Shown piece after piece: positions 12,410-23,058 of a stretch of DNA of 64,000 bases. The notes beneath the pieces are model-generated. The model was not told the DNA's origin, did no database searches, and saw only the letters and a list, made by a program, of their open reading frames with translations. The number at the start of each line of letters is the position of its first letter. The first letter of the stretch is position 1. The stretch lies in the NCBI RefSeq assembly GCF_029873635.1, contig NC_080422.1:19558095-19622094 (forward strand). Reading direction: 5' to 3'. The stretch comes from Malania oleifera. Its lineage: Eukaryota > Streptophyta > Magnoliopsida > Santalales > Ximeniaceae. The position numbers and the translations under genes were made by a program.

Positions 12410-12970
12410 GTGGTTTAATGAGTAATGCTCTTTTTTTTTTTTTTTTTTTTCATTTCTGGCCTAATGAGTTGTGCTCATATTTTGGGCTGTTTCTAAGCCT
12501 CACGAGCGTTGCTCGTTAGTTGGACCAATTCTTCTTTGCCTAATGAGCTATACTCATTTTTTGGACAGTCTTATGGCCTCACGAGTGTTGCTCATCAATT
12601 GGACCAATTTTTCTTTGTCTAATGAGCTGTGCTCATTTTTTAGGTAGCCTTCTGGCCTTACGAGCATTGTTCGTCAGTTTGGTCTATTCTTCCTTGCCTA
12701 ATGAGTTGTTCCATTTTTTTGGGAAGTCTTTTGGCCTCATGAGCATTACTCATCAGTTGAACCGATTCTTGTTTGCCTAATGAGTTATGTTCATTTTTTG
12801 GGCAGTCTTCTAGCCTCACGAGCCTTACTCGTCAGTTGGACAGATTCTACCTTACCTAATGAGTTGTGCTCATTTTTTGGACATTCTTCTGGCCCCACGA
12901 GCGTTGCTTGTCAGTTGGGCCAATTCTTCCTTGCCTAATAAGCTGTGCTCATCTTTTAAGCTATATCTTC
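12410..12970. repeat. Tandem array of paired mini-hairpins
   Basis: About six or seven units of roughly 80-90 bp. Each unit holds two short inverted repeats with a 5-nt loop: ACGAG-nnnnn-CTCGT (for example ACGAGCGTTGCTCGT near 12502) and ATGAG-nnnnn-CTCAT. The reverse complement matches the array at 51735-52060 in the autonomous Tat element in both motifs and spacer words (GGCCTCACGAG, CAGTTGGACC). In both elements the array lies upstream of the 3' LTR in the same relative orientation. Confidence 0.75.
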
Positions 12971-13859
12971 TGTAATATTTTAGTAATTTATGATGGCGGG
13001 ATGGTTGTTCAATTTGACAGGTTCTTGCAGTTTTGATTTTATTGGAGTTAAAGATGTGAGTTCTAGTATTTTCAATATCAGTTAGGATTCGAAATCGGTT
13101 CAGGATGGATTTGTTTCAAAGGGTCTGGACGTGTGTGCATCAAGTGTTCGATCATTTGTAGCAAAGGGAACTGCAGGTGAGCGTGCAATGTTATAGATTT
13201 CACAAACTATTTTCGTGTCATCTGTGTTATCTGTGGGGTCTATAAACTCAGATTATTCGATTGTATTCCAGTTGATCCCTGAGTCCTATGTTGGATTTTT
13301 TGGATATGGGGTTGTGAGTGCATTAATAGATTGAAGTTTGAGATTAAGATCTGTGACGGTGATTTTGTTACTGTTTGTTTTGATTATGGTGTGAATTGTT
13401 TAGCTGATTGGGCTCCAGGTGCTCAAAAGAATGTCATTAAGGAGCTCAGATTTACTATTTGGGGTTATGCCAATTGCAGTTGCTATAATTGTGCAATTTC
13501 AGTGTGCATTACAATTTCAACTGAAACTTCCAATTGCAATTTCAAATTCACTGTTCAGAGCACTGTTCAATGCATATGAATGTACAAGTCATTATTGCCG
13601 ACCCCATGGTGCATTCGGCCAACCCATTGAAATTTCAAAGCTTGACTTTGTTTATTTGACTGGCAATGCAGCTGTCATGACCCCATTATACATTTGGTGC
13701 ATAGGTCATTGTTCGATCAATTAAATAACTTAAACATCCTATTAATTATTATTAGTCATTAAGGTGGAGTTCTTCAAGCATTGAAACTATGACATCTATT
13801 TGTTCTTTTTTTTTTTTTAGAATTGTTATTATATGATGGAGAAAAAAATAATACCTTGA
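12971..13859. other. Unassigned interior of the non-autonomous element
   Basis: Short open frames on the plus strand (13331-13579, 13419-13724) have no recognisable domain. The segment may be further captured DNA, but its origin cannot be read from the sequence. Confidence 0.35.
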
Positions 13860-13861
13860 GA

Positions 13862-14292
13862 ATAGGCACGTTGGCTACATAAATCTTGCATATAGAAACA
13901 TCAATTGTAGTTGAATTTGCATTAGATACAAAATTTCCCAATATCACAAGCTGGGTCCTGGTTATTCGTCTGTCAATTTTCTTACTTGGCTTCTTCAACG
14001 CGAGCAAAGTGCCATTGATGTGCTTGAACGTAATAAACACGTACCCTTTACTTTTCCTAGTGACCTTGCCAAGGATTGTGACGGCTTCTTCGAGATCACT
14101 ACAAGTGGAGAAAAGATTGCGGAGGTTCTTGATGGTAGTGTCTCATCCAAGGCTGCGAATGAAGAGTTTGCGCTTGGTAGGGTCCCGATCGGCGATGGAT
14201 CGAACGGCGTCGAGGACGTCTAGGTGTCGGATGTTGGCATTTCGGACGATCTCAATCGAGTCAATGCATCGACCTTCAATTATTTGATGTAG
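13862..14292 (-). pseudogene. Captured UBA2-like RNA-binding protein fragment (RRM)
   Basis: Read on the minus strand, the segment gives [20 protein letters not shown], then LFIRSLG, a stop, DTTIKNLRNLFS, then KSKGYVFITFKH and LALKKPSKKIDRR, ending ICKIYVANVPILK. This is the order found in plant UBA2 (UBP1-associated protein 2) hnRNP-like proteins: a conserved lead-in, RRM1 with RNP2-like LFIRSLG and RNP1-like KSKGYVFITF, then the start of RRM2. The in-frame stop replaces the tryptophan usual in G-W-D-T-T. The stretch after VPILK starts GTATTA and may retain an intron or mark the capture edge. It lies inside an LTR element in the element's own orientation, so it is transduplicated host sequence, not a live gene. 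Confidence 0.75.
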
Positions 14293-14331
14293 TCATGATT
14301 AATGATTAAAAGAGAAAACCTCTCAAGAAGT

Positions 14332-14350
14332 TCCCACATACGGCGCCAAC
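14332..14350 (-). promoter_or_regulatory. Primer-binding site of the non-autonomous element
   Basis: The minus strand reads GTTGGCGCCGTATGTGGGA directly inside the LTR. It is nearly identical to GTTGGCGCTGTCTGTGGGA at 43941 in the autonomous Tat element. Confidence 0.8.
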
Positions 14351-14785
14351 TGTTGCGGGATAAAATTGGTGATGACTTGCGACGTAGCTCTCTGACTTCC
14401 AATGACTTGAAAAGGATGGAAACATAGCAGGCTTGGAGGACTTAGGGTGTACTCCGAGGGACCGATGCCTAAGTAAGGGAATGCTTCAAAGAGGTTGAAT
14501 GCAACAATATAGTCGGTTAAGAGTGAGATTCCTTAGCCTCTTCTCTAAATCCCCATTTATAGTGATGAAATTTGACCCAAGGGTGATGTGCCATTTATTG
14601 GCGAATTATGGCGCAAGTGTGAATCGCTTCGATTGTTATAACATTGGCATTGATTGCTCTGATCATCACGGAGCTGACGTCAATTGCTCTGACTGAACAA
14701 TTGATTTAAGTGGTAACTTCTCTCATTAATGCTGGACTCTAGTCTCGTTTGGACTTATGGTAAGTGATATATTTGGAGTATATCA
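14351..14785 (-). repeat. 5' LTR of the non-autonomous element
   Basis: 435 bp, same ends as 11854-12288. On the minus strand an AT-rich ACTATAAATGG box (about 14555-14567) is the probable promoter. Confidence 0.85.
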
Positions 14786-14790
14786 ACTAT

Positions 14791-15511
14791 AAAACAAAAA
14801 TATGCTCGTCATTTTCTTTCCACCCCCAATTTGTCTTAATTTTCATTTTCATAATTCAACACTCGTATATATCTTGATTAATTTAAAACTAATTAAATAT
14901 AATTTTCTATAAAATATCACATTTGAGAGTGAAATACATATTCAAACACATTTTCAAGTGATTGGAATTTAATTTTTTATTTTTTAAAAAAAGAAAACAG
15001 TACAACCTACAAACATACACGTTTTCATGTGCACCATGCAGATGGGATTGCACCTTTCCCATTTATATTTTGATATTCACCGCTGTTGATTTGCATGCCA
15101 CATGGAATTGGAGTTTTATATATTCATTTCTATGCTTTAATTTTGTTTTTTGGTCAATTCACATAAGCAGCATGTGTAAGCAGCATGTGTAAAAAAAAAT
15201 GCTTTATTTAAAGAATGTATAATTTGATTTTAAAATATTTATGACAAAATAAAATTATCTCAAACAAACTCATAATTAATAATAACTGAGGACTACTTTT
15301 GAAGGGAACCATCAAATCAGGCATTTTGAGTTTGACATTTGTGAAAGTTAAATGTATATTTTAAGAAGATGTTTGTATTGAGACTTCAATATGAAAACTA
15401 TCTAAATATAATATACCTGTAAGTCAAAATGAATTTTAAGTTTAGTGGTTCTCCTCTACCTTTTTCTTATCAGGGGGTTGAGGGTTGAAGTCTCACCTAG
15501 CATCAATCAAC
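14791..15511. other. No feature recognised
   Basis: AT-rich intergenic DNA with a short duplicated word GCAGCATGTGTAA (15167-15192). No supported gene. Confidence 0.5.
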
Positions 15512-15718
15512 ATGGTGTGGTTCAGGTGGCAGGATCGCTTCCTAGGAGTGTCGCTTGACGATCAGCTGATAAAGCCTCTCGGGTTTGAATTCTTCCCTTG
15601 GGTTCTTGTATTTACCCTCCTTGGTGTTGTGGGGCCAACTCCATAGGACGTGGGATTAGTCATAAAGCGTAAAACGCACGTGGACACCCTACGATATTCA
15701 AAAAAAAAAAAAAAAAAA
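15512..15718 (+). mobile_element. tRNA-derived SINE, family 1, copy A
   Basis: Pol III style internal boxes are visible: an A-box-like GTGTGGTTCAGGTGGCA (15515) and a B-box-like GGGTTTGAATTC (15579). The body TTTACCCTCCTTGG...CCAACTCCA...GGACGTGGGATTAGTCATAAAGCGTAAAACGCACG ends in a 19-A tail (quoted here only as short words). The same body and tail design recurs at 28842-29056 and, inverted, at 31196-31408. I could not find a convincing target duplication for this copy, so its left edge is approximate. Confidence 0.75.
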
Positions 15719-16245
15719 GGAAGCATGAGATGATGAGTTAATTGGGAACCTATTAGGGTTTGGTTTATGATTTCTATAAATATGGACAATTTTTTTTTTG
15801 TGAAATCATGATTTTATGTAGAACTCAAACCAAATCAATTGATCAGACTAGAATCAATGCTAATCTACCCAATGTTCAAAACCTGAGAATACATTAAATT
15901 GATGTTCACCCAGTTGAATTTGTTAGAACTAATTAGGCTCCTATTATATCTATCGATGAAAAACTTGAATCAAATACATCATATTTTGTTGAGTTTATCT
16001 ATGTTATTTTATTTTATTTTTTATAATTCGGTGACTCTAGTCGTCATCGCGTTACTTTAGGTATCATGGTACCAAATTCATGAGGTGAAAGTCGTTCGCC
16101 CATTGATGCATTTCAAGTAATTCATCGACGAAATGCCTCAAAGGATAATCCAATTCGTGACCTTGGGGTCACCAAAATCACAAATCACTTTTACCACTTG
16201 AGCTGGTTCAGCTGGACTTGAGTTTGTCTATTATTAGTTAACGTG
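15719..16245. other. No feature recognised
   Basis: AT-rich spacer between the SINE and the chromovirus. No supported gene. Confidence 0.5.
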
Positions 16246-16250
16246 AAACT

Positions 16251-18133
16251 TGTAAGAACCTGAACCGTAATAGATAGGTTTAAATAATTAAGAGAGGGGT
16301 AAAATTGGTATTTGAACAGGCTTCATCGACGAAGCCAGAGTTCGTCAACGAAGGCCATGCATCTCTTGTCGACGAAGTTCAGAGGCTTGTCGACGAGGAG
16401 AAGCCGAGGAGTTTTGGGAACCAGTGATATCAGGATTCGTCGACAAATCCTCCGTATCGTCGACAAGAGGACTATAAAGCCTCGTTGACGAGGACACCAT
16501 CTCATCAACGAGTTTGTCCGGGTCAAAGGGGCTATAAATAGAATTCTCTTTACTTCTCAACTAAGAAAACTCAAATCTCTCTCTCTCTCTCTCTCCCTCT
16601 CTAGAACTCTCCCTACTCTCTATCTCTCTAGATTTCCTCGCCGTTCGTCTTTGGAATCGTGAATATGAAATTACCACGAGGATCGTGGAGGGACTCTCTA
16701 CAAGTTCTACGAATTGGAATCCTGTTTCGGAGATTTTCAAGTTTCGGCTTAAAATCGAGGTAACGCTCGATTTTTAATTCTGATCCGGTAGTTTTGTAGG
16801 GAACAGTGTTGTGAGTATATTTAATACTGTTGATTATAGGTTTTGGAACTCGGTTCGCTATTTAGGGACCTTAGAGTTTGGGATTGACTATTCAGGGAAA
16901 ATGTAAGGGGAATTGTGTTTATATCAGTTATTTTTGAAATCAGACTCGGTATAACTGTGATTCACGGTCCTGTGTGTGTTTTGACTACTCATTTGGGGGG
17001 ATTTAATAGGGAAAACTATGAGTTTTTCATGATTACAGTTTTGGGAAAAAGGGGGCGACGGGCTGCATCCCTGGTTTTGTTGAAAACCAAACGTATATGT
17101 TGATTTATACCGTGTTATAGGGATGACCATGCCTTGACTTGTTTAAACTGTATGTGTTTGGAAAACCGTGATTTTAGATTACCAAATGGGTGTGGTTTGT
17201 TTGGTTATATGAGCATGCATATGTTATATCTTGGTGAAATATGAACGGGGTTCCGAATTGTTCCAGGTTTGAAAATCCGACTTTTACCAAAGAGTGTGCA
17301 ATACCATTAGATTGGCCGGCTTTCGAGCCAAAGGGTGTGCGAACACCAGATCTGCACCGGTTCAACGCTGATGTTATGCCAAGTTACTGGGCGCACCGAC
17401 ATTTGCCGAAGGGTGTGAAATATCACCAGACTACTGGTGTTGAACGAAGGGTGTGAAATATCACCAGACTACTGGTGTTGAACGAAGGGTGTGAAATATC
17501 ACCAAATTGCCGGTTTTTACCGAAGGGTGTAAAATACCACCAAACAGTCTGACTTCAAGCCGAAGAGTGTGACGACACCAGATTGTATTGCTTGTTTTGT
17601 GAAAATACTAGAACTGGTTTTTGATTGTTTTGATTATCGAATTGTGCATGGTAGTATGTCATGATAACACTTAAATGTCACACACCGATATAACATGTGT
17701 TCTTCCTTACTAAGAGGCGTCTCACCCCTACTATACGTACATTTTTACAGATCCTTCGAGTAACCGGAACTAGCGTCTTGGTGTAGGGAAGCATAGTGGC
17801 CAGTGTACTGCGGTTAATGCTTGGGTAAGTGTTAGGACTTTATTATGGTGGGTTGCCATTTTGAGATGTATTTGGGCACCCATTTGTACCTTTTGATAGA
17901 GCCTGGTGGTTGCTCTAGTATAGACTCTAGTATGGTACTGCATATGTATATATATTGAATGTCTTTTTTCACTGCTTATATGATTATATTTGGATGTGTT
18001 TAGGGTGCCTGAGAACCCCACGGGGTCGGACCCTCATCCTTTGTACTGTATCTGTGGATGATTTGTATGATACAGGGACAGGTTAGGTTACATTTTCACC
18101 CCTAGGTCCCATTTCAAGATTTGGGGCGTGACA
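16251..18133 (+). repeat. 5' LTR of the chromovirus
   Basis: 1883 bp. U3 holds about eight TTCGTCGACGAA-type palindromes (16322-16515), followed by TATA box GGCTATAAATAG (16531) and a CT microsatellite leader (16575-16600). The downstream part contains a minisatellite-like array in which GAAGGGTGTGAAATATCACC recurs (17404-17570, one unit repeated exactly), matching 26290-26440 in the 3' LTR. Confidence 0.92.
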
Positions 18134-18134
18134 G

Positions 18135-18153
18135 CTTGGTATCAGAGCTAACC
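18135..18153 (+). promoter_or_regulatory. Primer-binding site, tRNA-Met type
   Basis: CTTGGTATCAGAGCTAACC lies two bases inside the 5' LTR, complementary to the initiator tRNA-Met 3' end as in most chromoviruses. Confidence 0.85.
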
Positions 18154-18461
18154 AGGTTGTTAGGTCTTGTAGACTTGGTTAGGCTTAGCTGTGAATACAT
18201 ACCAGAGTATAGGATGTTGGATATGGATAAAGTTAGTTGAGGGTTGTTCGGTTGCTAGACCGGGATTTGTCAACAGTATTCCGTGTTTTTCCTGGGATGA
18301 CGATTTTAGTAAAAACAAGGCAGTTCATTGACGACTTTCATGTTAGTGCGATAGGGCAGACCTAGACCTGGTAGGGAGTAGTTAACACGATTAGTGTAGA
18401 TCATTGTGTTAACTGTATGTGTTGTAGGGATACTGATAGATTCCTATTGTGTTACAGAATG

Positions 18462-19428
18462 AAGCCCAAGGATAATGACCTGGGAAGTGGCTCCGAGGAG
18501 ACTGCAAGTGATGAGTCTCCATCTGTGCCTTGAGGTTTGACAAGGCAAGTATTATGGGAGATTGGGCGGACTGTGAGGAGATGCGAGCGCTCTCCTACAA
18601 CTATGGGGTGCACCATTGAGAGGTTCACACGCATGCATCCTGCGACGTTCTCTAGAGGACCAGATCTAATGATAGCAGAGGATTAGGTGGAAAATACTGA
18701 GAGGATCTTGGAGGTCCTGCACTGCACAGATAGGCAACAAGTCCTTTATGCCACCTTCTAGCTATCTGGGGAGGCGAGTTGATGGTGGACTACAGTGAAT
18801 CTTCTGGAGAAGCAGAGGGGTGGTCTTGAGGAGATGACGTGGAGCTGTTTCAAGGAGGTGTTCTTTGATAGATACTTCGCGGCTTCAGTACGCAATGCGA
18901 AGGCGAATGAGTTTTTTTCTCTGATTCAATGGAGTATGACGGTGCAGGAATATGTGGCTTGGTACATAAATCTGTCCTGGTTTGCGCCGTGTTTGATCTC
19001 GAGCAAGTATAAGAAGACTCGGAGGTTCGAGAAGGGTTTGAGGAAGGATATCCGCAGATTGGTGGGTATGCTTCAGATCCGTGAGTTCTCGGTGTTGGTG
19101 GATAAAGCCACGGTGATTGAGACTGGTATCCTAGAGAACGAGGTGGATCAGGAATCGAGGAAGAGGACAGTACATTCTGGGTCTCAGATAGGTTCTCGTC
19201 AGGGATCGTGGAAGAAGAGGAACAAGGGCTCAAGTTACCGTTAGAATATCGAGCGCTAGGATTCTCTGATGAGCCAGACTCGTGGACGTTGTACCAGATG
19301 CCACAAATGGCACAAGGGTAAGTTCCGGTCATTTGGAGGTAACTGCTACAACTGTGGACAGTTAGGTCACATGTTTCGTGATTGTCATGCACCGAGGCGA
19401 GACGTGCCTGCATCTAGTGTGAACTGAG
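18462..19428 (+). pseudogene. Chromovirus gag (capsid and nucleocapsid), broken
   Basis: An ATG at 18462 opens a frame that soon meets a TGA (about 18530). The retrotransposon gag domain is readable at 18795-19243 (ASVRNAKANEFFSLIQWSMT, then FEKGLRKDIRRLVGM). A stop (TAG at 19242) precedes the nucleocapsid part, where a CCHC zinc knuckle CYNCGQLGHMFRDC lies at 19344-19385. Gag packages element RNA into virus-like particles; this copy cannot make a full protein. Confidence 0.85.
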
Positions 19429-19523
19429 GGAGCAATCAGATACCTTGGGGAACTGTTCAGACAAATACAGCTCCGGTCAGAGTATACTCTTTTACTCCAA
19501 AGAACGCTAAGCATGTAGGGAAC

Positions 19524-21055
19524 GTGGTGACAGGTACCTTATTGTTATTTTCAAATAAAGCTTCTGTTTTTTTTGATTCGGGTGCAACCCATTCTTTTGT
19601 ATCTATGAATTTTGTGGGACGATGTGAGGTTGGGATCCAAGACATGAATGAGGTGTTATTTTTTACTACACCATCTGGAAGTGTATCTTTCTATAGGAAG
19701 ATGTTGGTAGACTGCCCAGTGGAAATTCAGGGGAAGCTACTATCGGTAAATCTTGTGGTATACGATATGTCAGGGTTCAATGTCATTCTAGGGATGGATT
19801 GGTTGTTTTTCAGTTATGCTGTGATGGATTGTCATAGGAGGGTGGTAGTTTTCAGACCTCCTGGGGAGCAGGGGTATGAATTCATGGGATCGTGAGTGCG
19901 TCTAGCACCACAGATTCTGTCAACATTACAAGTGAAGAGGTTACTCTTGGACAGGTGTCAGGGGTACCTAGCTTGTGTGGAGGAACCACTGCGGGATGAG
20001 TTGAGACTCAAGGATATTCGGGTAGTCAGCGAGTTTCTGGATGTGTTTCCGAATGATTTACTCAGTTTACCTCTAGATCGTGAGGTGGAGTTTGCGATAG
20101 AGTTGCTGCCTAGTAAGACACAAATCTTTAAAGCTCCATACCGGATGGCTCAAGCAGAACTTCAAAAGTTGAAGGAGCAGTTGCAGGAATTACTAGACAG
20201 GGGATTCATTCGACCTAGTGTTTCACTCTTGGGAGCTCCAGTATTGTTTATGAAGAAGAAGGACGGGTCGATGCGGATGTTCATTGATTACCATGAGATT
20301 AACAAGGCGACTATAAAGAATCACTATCCTTTACCTCGTATCGATGATCTTTTTGACCAGTTGCAGGGGATGCGGGTCTTTTCGAAGATAGACTTGCGGT
20401 TAGGATATCATCAGGTGAGGGTTAGATCTGAGGATGTAGCTAAAACGGCTTTCAGAACTAGATATGACCTCTACAAGTTTTTGGTCATGCCTTTTGGGTT
20501 GACGAATGCTTAGGCGGTGTTTATGGATTTGATGAATAGGGTTTTCCATGAGTACCTGGACCTGTTCATGGTGGTGTTCATTGATGACATTCTGGTATAC
20601 TTGAGGACTTTGGAAGAGCATAAGGATCATTTGAGGTTAGTATTACAGATTCTGCGGGAAAAGAAGTTGTATGCTAAGTTGAAGAAATGTGAATTCTGGT
20701 TAAGTCAGATTGCATTCTTAGGTCATGTGGTAACTGGTGATGGTATATTAGTTGATCCTAGCAAGATTGAAATTGTGGTCGATTGGGTGAGGCCGAAGAA
20801 TGTGCAGGAGGTTCGGAGTATTCTAGGACTAGCGGGTTATTATCATTGGTTCGTGGAGGGGTTCTCTAAACTATCTTGGCCTCTGACTCGATTGAATAGG
20901 AAGGGAGTCCAGTTTGAGTGGACCAGTGATTGCGAGTACTGCTTTCAGGAGTTGAAACACCGGCTGGTCACTGCCCTGGTTCTAACCATTCCTTCGGGGG
21001 ATGGTGGGTTTGTGATTTATAGCGACACATCTCTGAAGGGTTTGGGATGTGTACT
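19524..21055 (+). pseudogene. Chromovirus protease, reverse transcriptase and RNase H start
   Basis: The aspartic protease motif FFDSGATHSFVS is at 19568-19604 with its partner VILGMDWL near 19785. Reverse transcriptase blocks follow: [20 protein letters not shown] (20254), [12 protein letters not shown] (20380), VMPFGLTNA (20486) and the catalytic FIDDIL (20577). RNase H begins with [16 protein letters not shown] (21009) and is cut at 21055 by the solo LTR insertion. Stops at 19893 (TGA) and 20511 (TAG in place of CAG after LTNA) break the polyprotein. Confidence 0.88.
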
Positions 21056-22635
21056 TGTAGTGACTCGAAGAATAATAGCATTTTAATAATAAGAGGGAGA
21101 GAAAATAAATATAGAAACAAAAGGAGGCCGTAGACTTTGTTGACGAACGCTCCGCGTTTGTCGACGACATTGTATTTTGGAGAATAAAATTATTTTAAGG
21201 GAATTGTCAGGCTTCGTCGACGAACACATGGTGTCATCAACGAAGGTTTAAGAATTTCGTCGACGACTACAGGGCTTCGTCGACGAGAAAATCCCGAGAG
21301 ACAGTTATGGGCTGTTCTGAATTTCATCGACGAATACCGGGTTTCATCGACGAATTTAATACAAGACTCATCAATGAGGTGACATGTCTCGTCAACGAAT
21401 CTGGCAGTATAAATGGAGGGAAATCGAGATATTTTGTCATTTTCACTGCGCCTCTCTCTCTCTCTCTCTACGTCACTCTCTCCCTTCTCTTTTTGTTATC
21501 AGCCCCACCAGTCGCCAGATCGATGATCCGAAGCCACCATGACGCTTCTGGCGGAGTTCTCTGCAAATCTACTGGAGCAGATCATCTGGAAAACAGAGTT
21601 GGATTTCATCCCAAATTCAGGGTAAGGCCTTTTAGTCCCTTTTTGGCCTTATGACAGTTATAGAAAATAATTTAGGCGGAGAAATACTGATATTATGTTC
21701 TGACATATGTTGGTTTCAGGGTGTTGTGTAAGAGGCCCTGGGGGTGTTAGGCCAATTTATCATTGGGGCTTTTCAAAGTTAAGGTAAGGGAAATATGTTA
21801 TGCTAGGTATTTTTAAAATATTATAAAGTTTATTAAATGATGAAAATTATGTATTACAGTATCGTGTAACTTTTGAATATGAATATAGTATGAATGTATG
21901 TTTTACGATATTTCAGTATTCTGATTTTACGATATTTTAGTACCATGATTTTATGAATCTTATTACCATGATTACACGAATATCAGTATTATGATTATGC
22001 AGTTTCAGTATCATGATTATGCAGTTTCAGTATTATGATTATACAGTTCTCAGTATTATGACGTATGAATTACAGTACAGTTAATGCAGCATCATGATTA
22101 TTACGATTATTTCAGAATCATGGTAATTCAGAATGTTGTATATAGAAATAAATTATATAGTATCAGACCCTGTTGGACTTGCAGCTATAGAACACGGTAC
22201 CGTTGCTACAGATATTATGTTACTTTATCAGTGCAACCACCTATTCAGATAATACGTGGTAAGGTCGATCACCTAAGCCCTTGAAGAGGTTAGGCTCCCC
22301 ATCCAGATATGGGTTGAGGTGGGCAGGTCGACTGATGGAGTTCAGTGATTTATTCCTGGTTGGCCAGTTAGGGTAAATCCAGCCTATGAGCCGCACAACC
22401 CTGTCATGAGGGGGGCAAGTCATGACACACAGATAGCCACAAGGAACAATTTCAGTTACTATTACATACATACGGATTTACAGAAACAAGGACCCTACTT
22501 ATGTACACTAGAAGTACTTTAAATTATAACCTACGAAATTGCTATGTTAAACAACATGGAAAGGGGTGGTGTATTTTGTTATTTGTACTGTACTATTGTA
22601 TTCAGTTATTCATGTTTATACGAAAACAGATTTCA

Positions 22636-22671
<36 letters not shown>

Positions 22672-23058
22672 GCTCATTTGCCACACACTAGTAATAGCAT
22701 ATTTCTTCTTACTGAGCGTTGGCTCATCCCAGTGTTGAAATATTTTTCAGGTGATCCAGGTAGGCAAGAAGATCAGGCTCACAAATAGAGGGGCGTCTGT
22801 AGTGCCCTGTCAGAGAGTGAGTATCATTTTTGGGAGCGTTTTTGTATAGCCATCACCAGTTGAGTATATTTTGGGAATACAGTTATATTTGTATATATTG
22901 GAAAACATTTCAGAACTCTGATATTGTATATAATGGTTATGGTTATGTTTATATGATTCTACTTCTCGCTGCTTAGGTTAATGTTGTGGTATCAAAGTAT
23001 GTTAATTGTTATAGTGTTTTAAAAAAAAAAAATTCAGTTTGTTAAGCAGGTCGTTATA
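21056..23058 (+). mobile_element. Solo LTR nested in the chromovirus RNase H
   Basis: 2003 bp, TGTAGTGACTCG...GGTCGTTATA, flanked by a perfect 5-bp target duplication GTACT (21051-21055, 23059-23063); the chromovirus RNase H frame resumes immediately after it. Same family as 5639-7795: U3 palindromes TCGTCGACGA (21136-21400), a TATA-like GCAGTATAAATGG (21406), a CT leader, and the conserved words TTCATCCCAAATTCAGGG. A (TA)n microsatellite sits at 22638-22668. The terminal dinucleotide is TA rather than CA, one transition from consensus. Confidence 0.9.

Larger units (their letters stand above)
11854..14785 (-). mobile_element. Non-autonomous LTR retrotransposon (Tat-related) with captured gene fragment
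   Basis: Two direct 435-bp LTRs (11854-12288 and 14351-14785) bound a 2.06-kb interior. Flanking 5-mers are ATTAT (11849-11853) and ACTAT (14786-14790), a target duplication with one mismatch. A primer-binding site reading GTTGGCGCCGTATGTGGGA on the minus strand (14332-14350) abuts the right LTR, and a purine tract GGAGGGGCAAC abuts the left LTR, so the element points leftward. The R/U5 part of the LTR (CTTACTTAGGCATCGG and GGAGTACACCC words) and the primer site match the autonomous Tat element at 43504, its likely source of enzymes. There is no gag or pol; the interior holds a hairpin array and a UBA2-like host gene fragment. LTR divergence is moderate, so it is older than the 43504 element. 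Confidence 0.88.

Noticed and set aside
13331-13740. Plus-strand ORFs in the non-autonomous element
   Set aside because: No recognisable domain and antisense to the element; kept only as unassigned interior.
18850-19413. 187-residue minus-strand ORF
   Set aside because: Exact shadow of the chromovirus gag region on the opposite strand; Ser/Pro-rich text with no domain.
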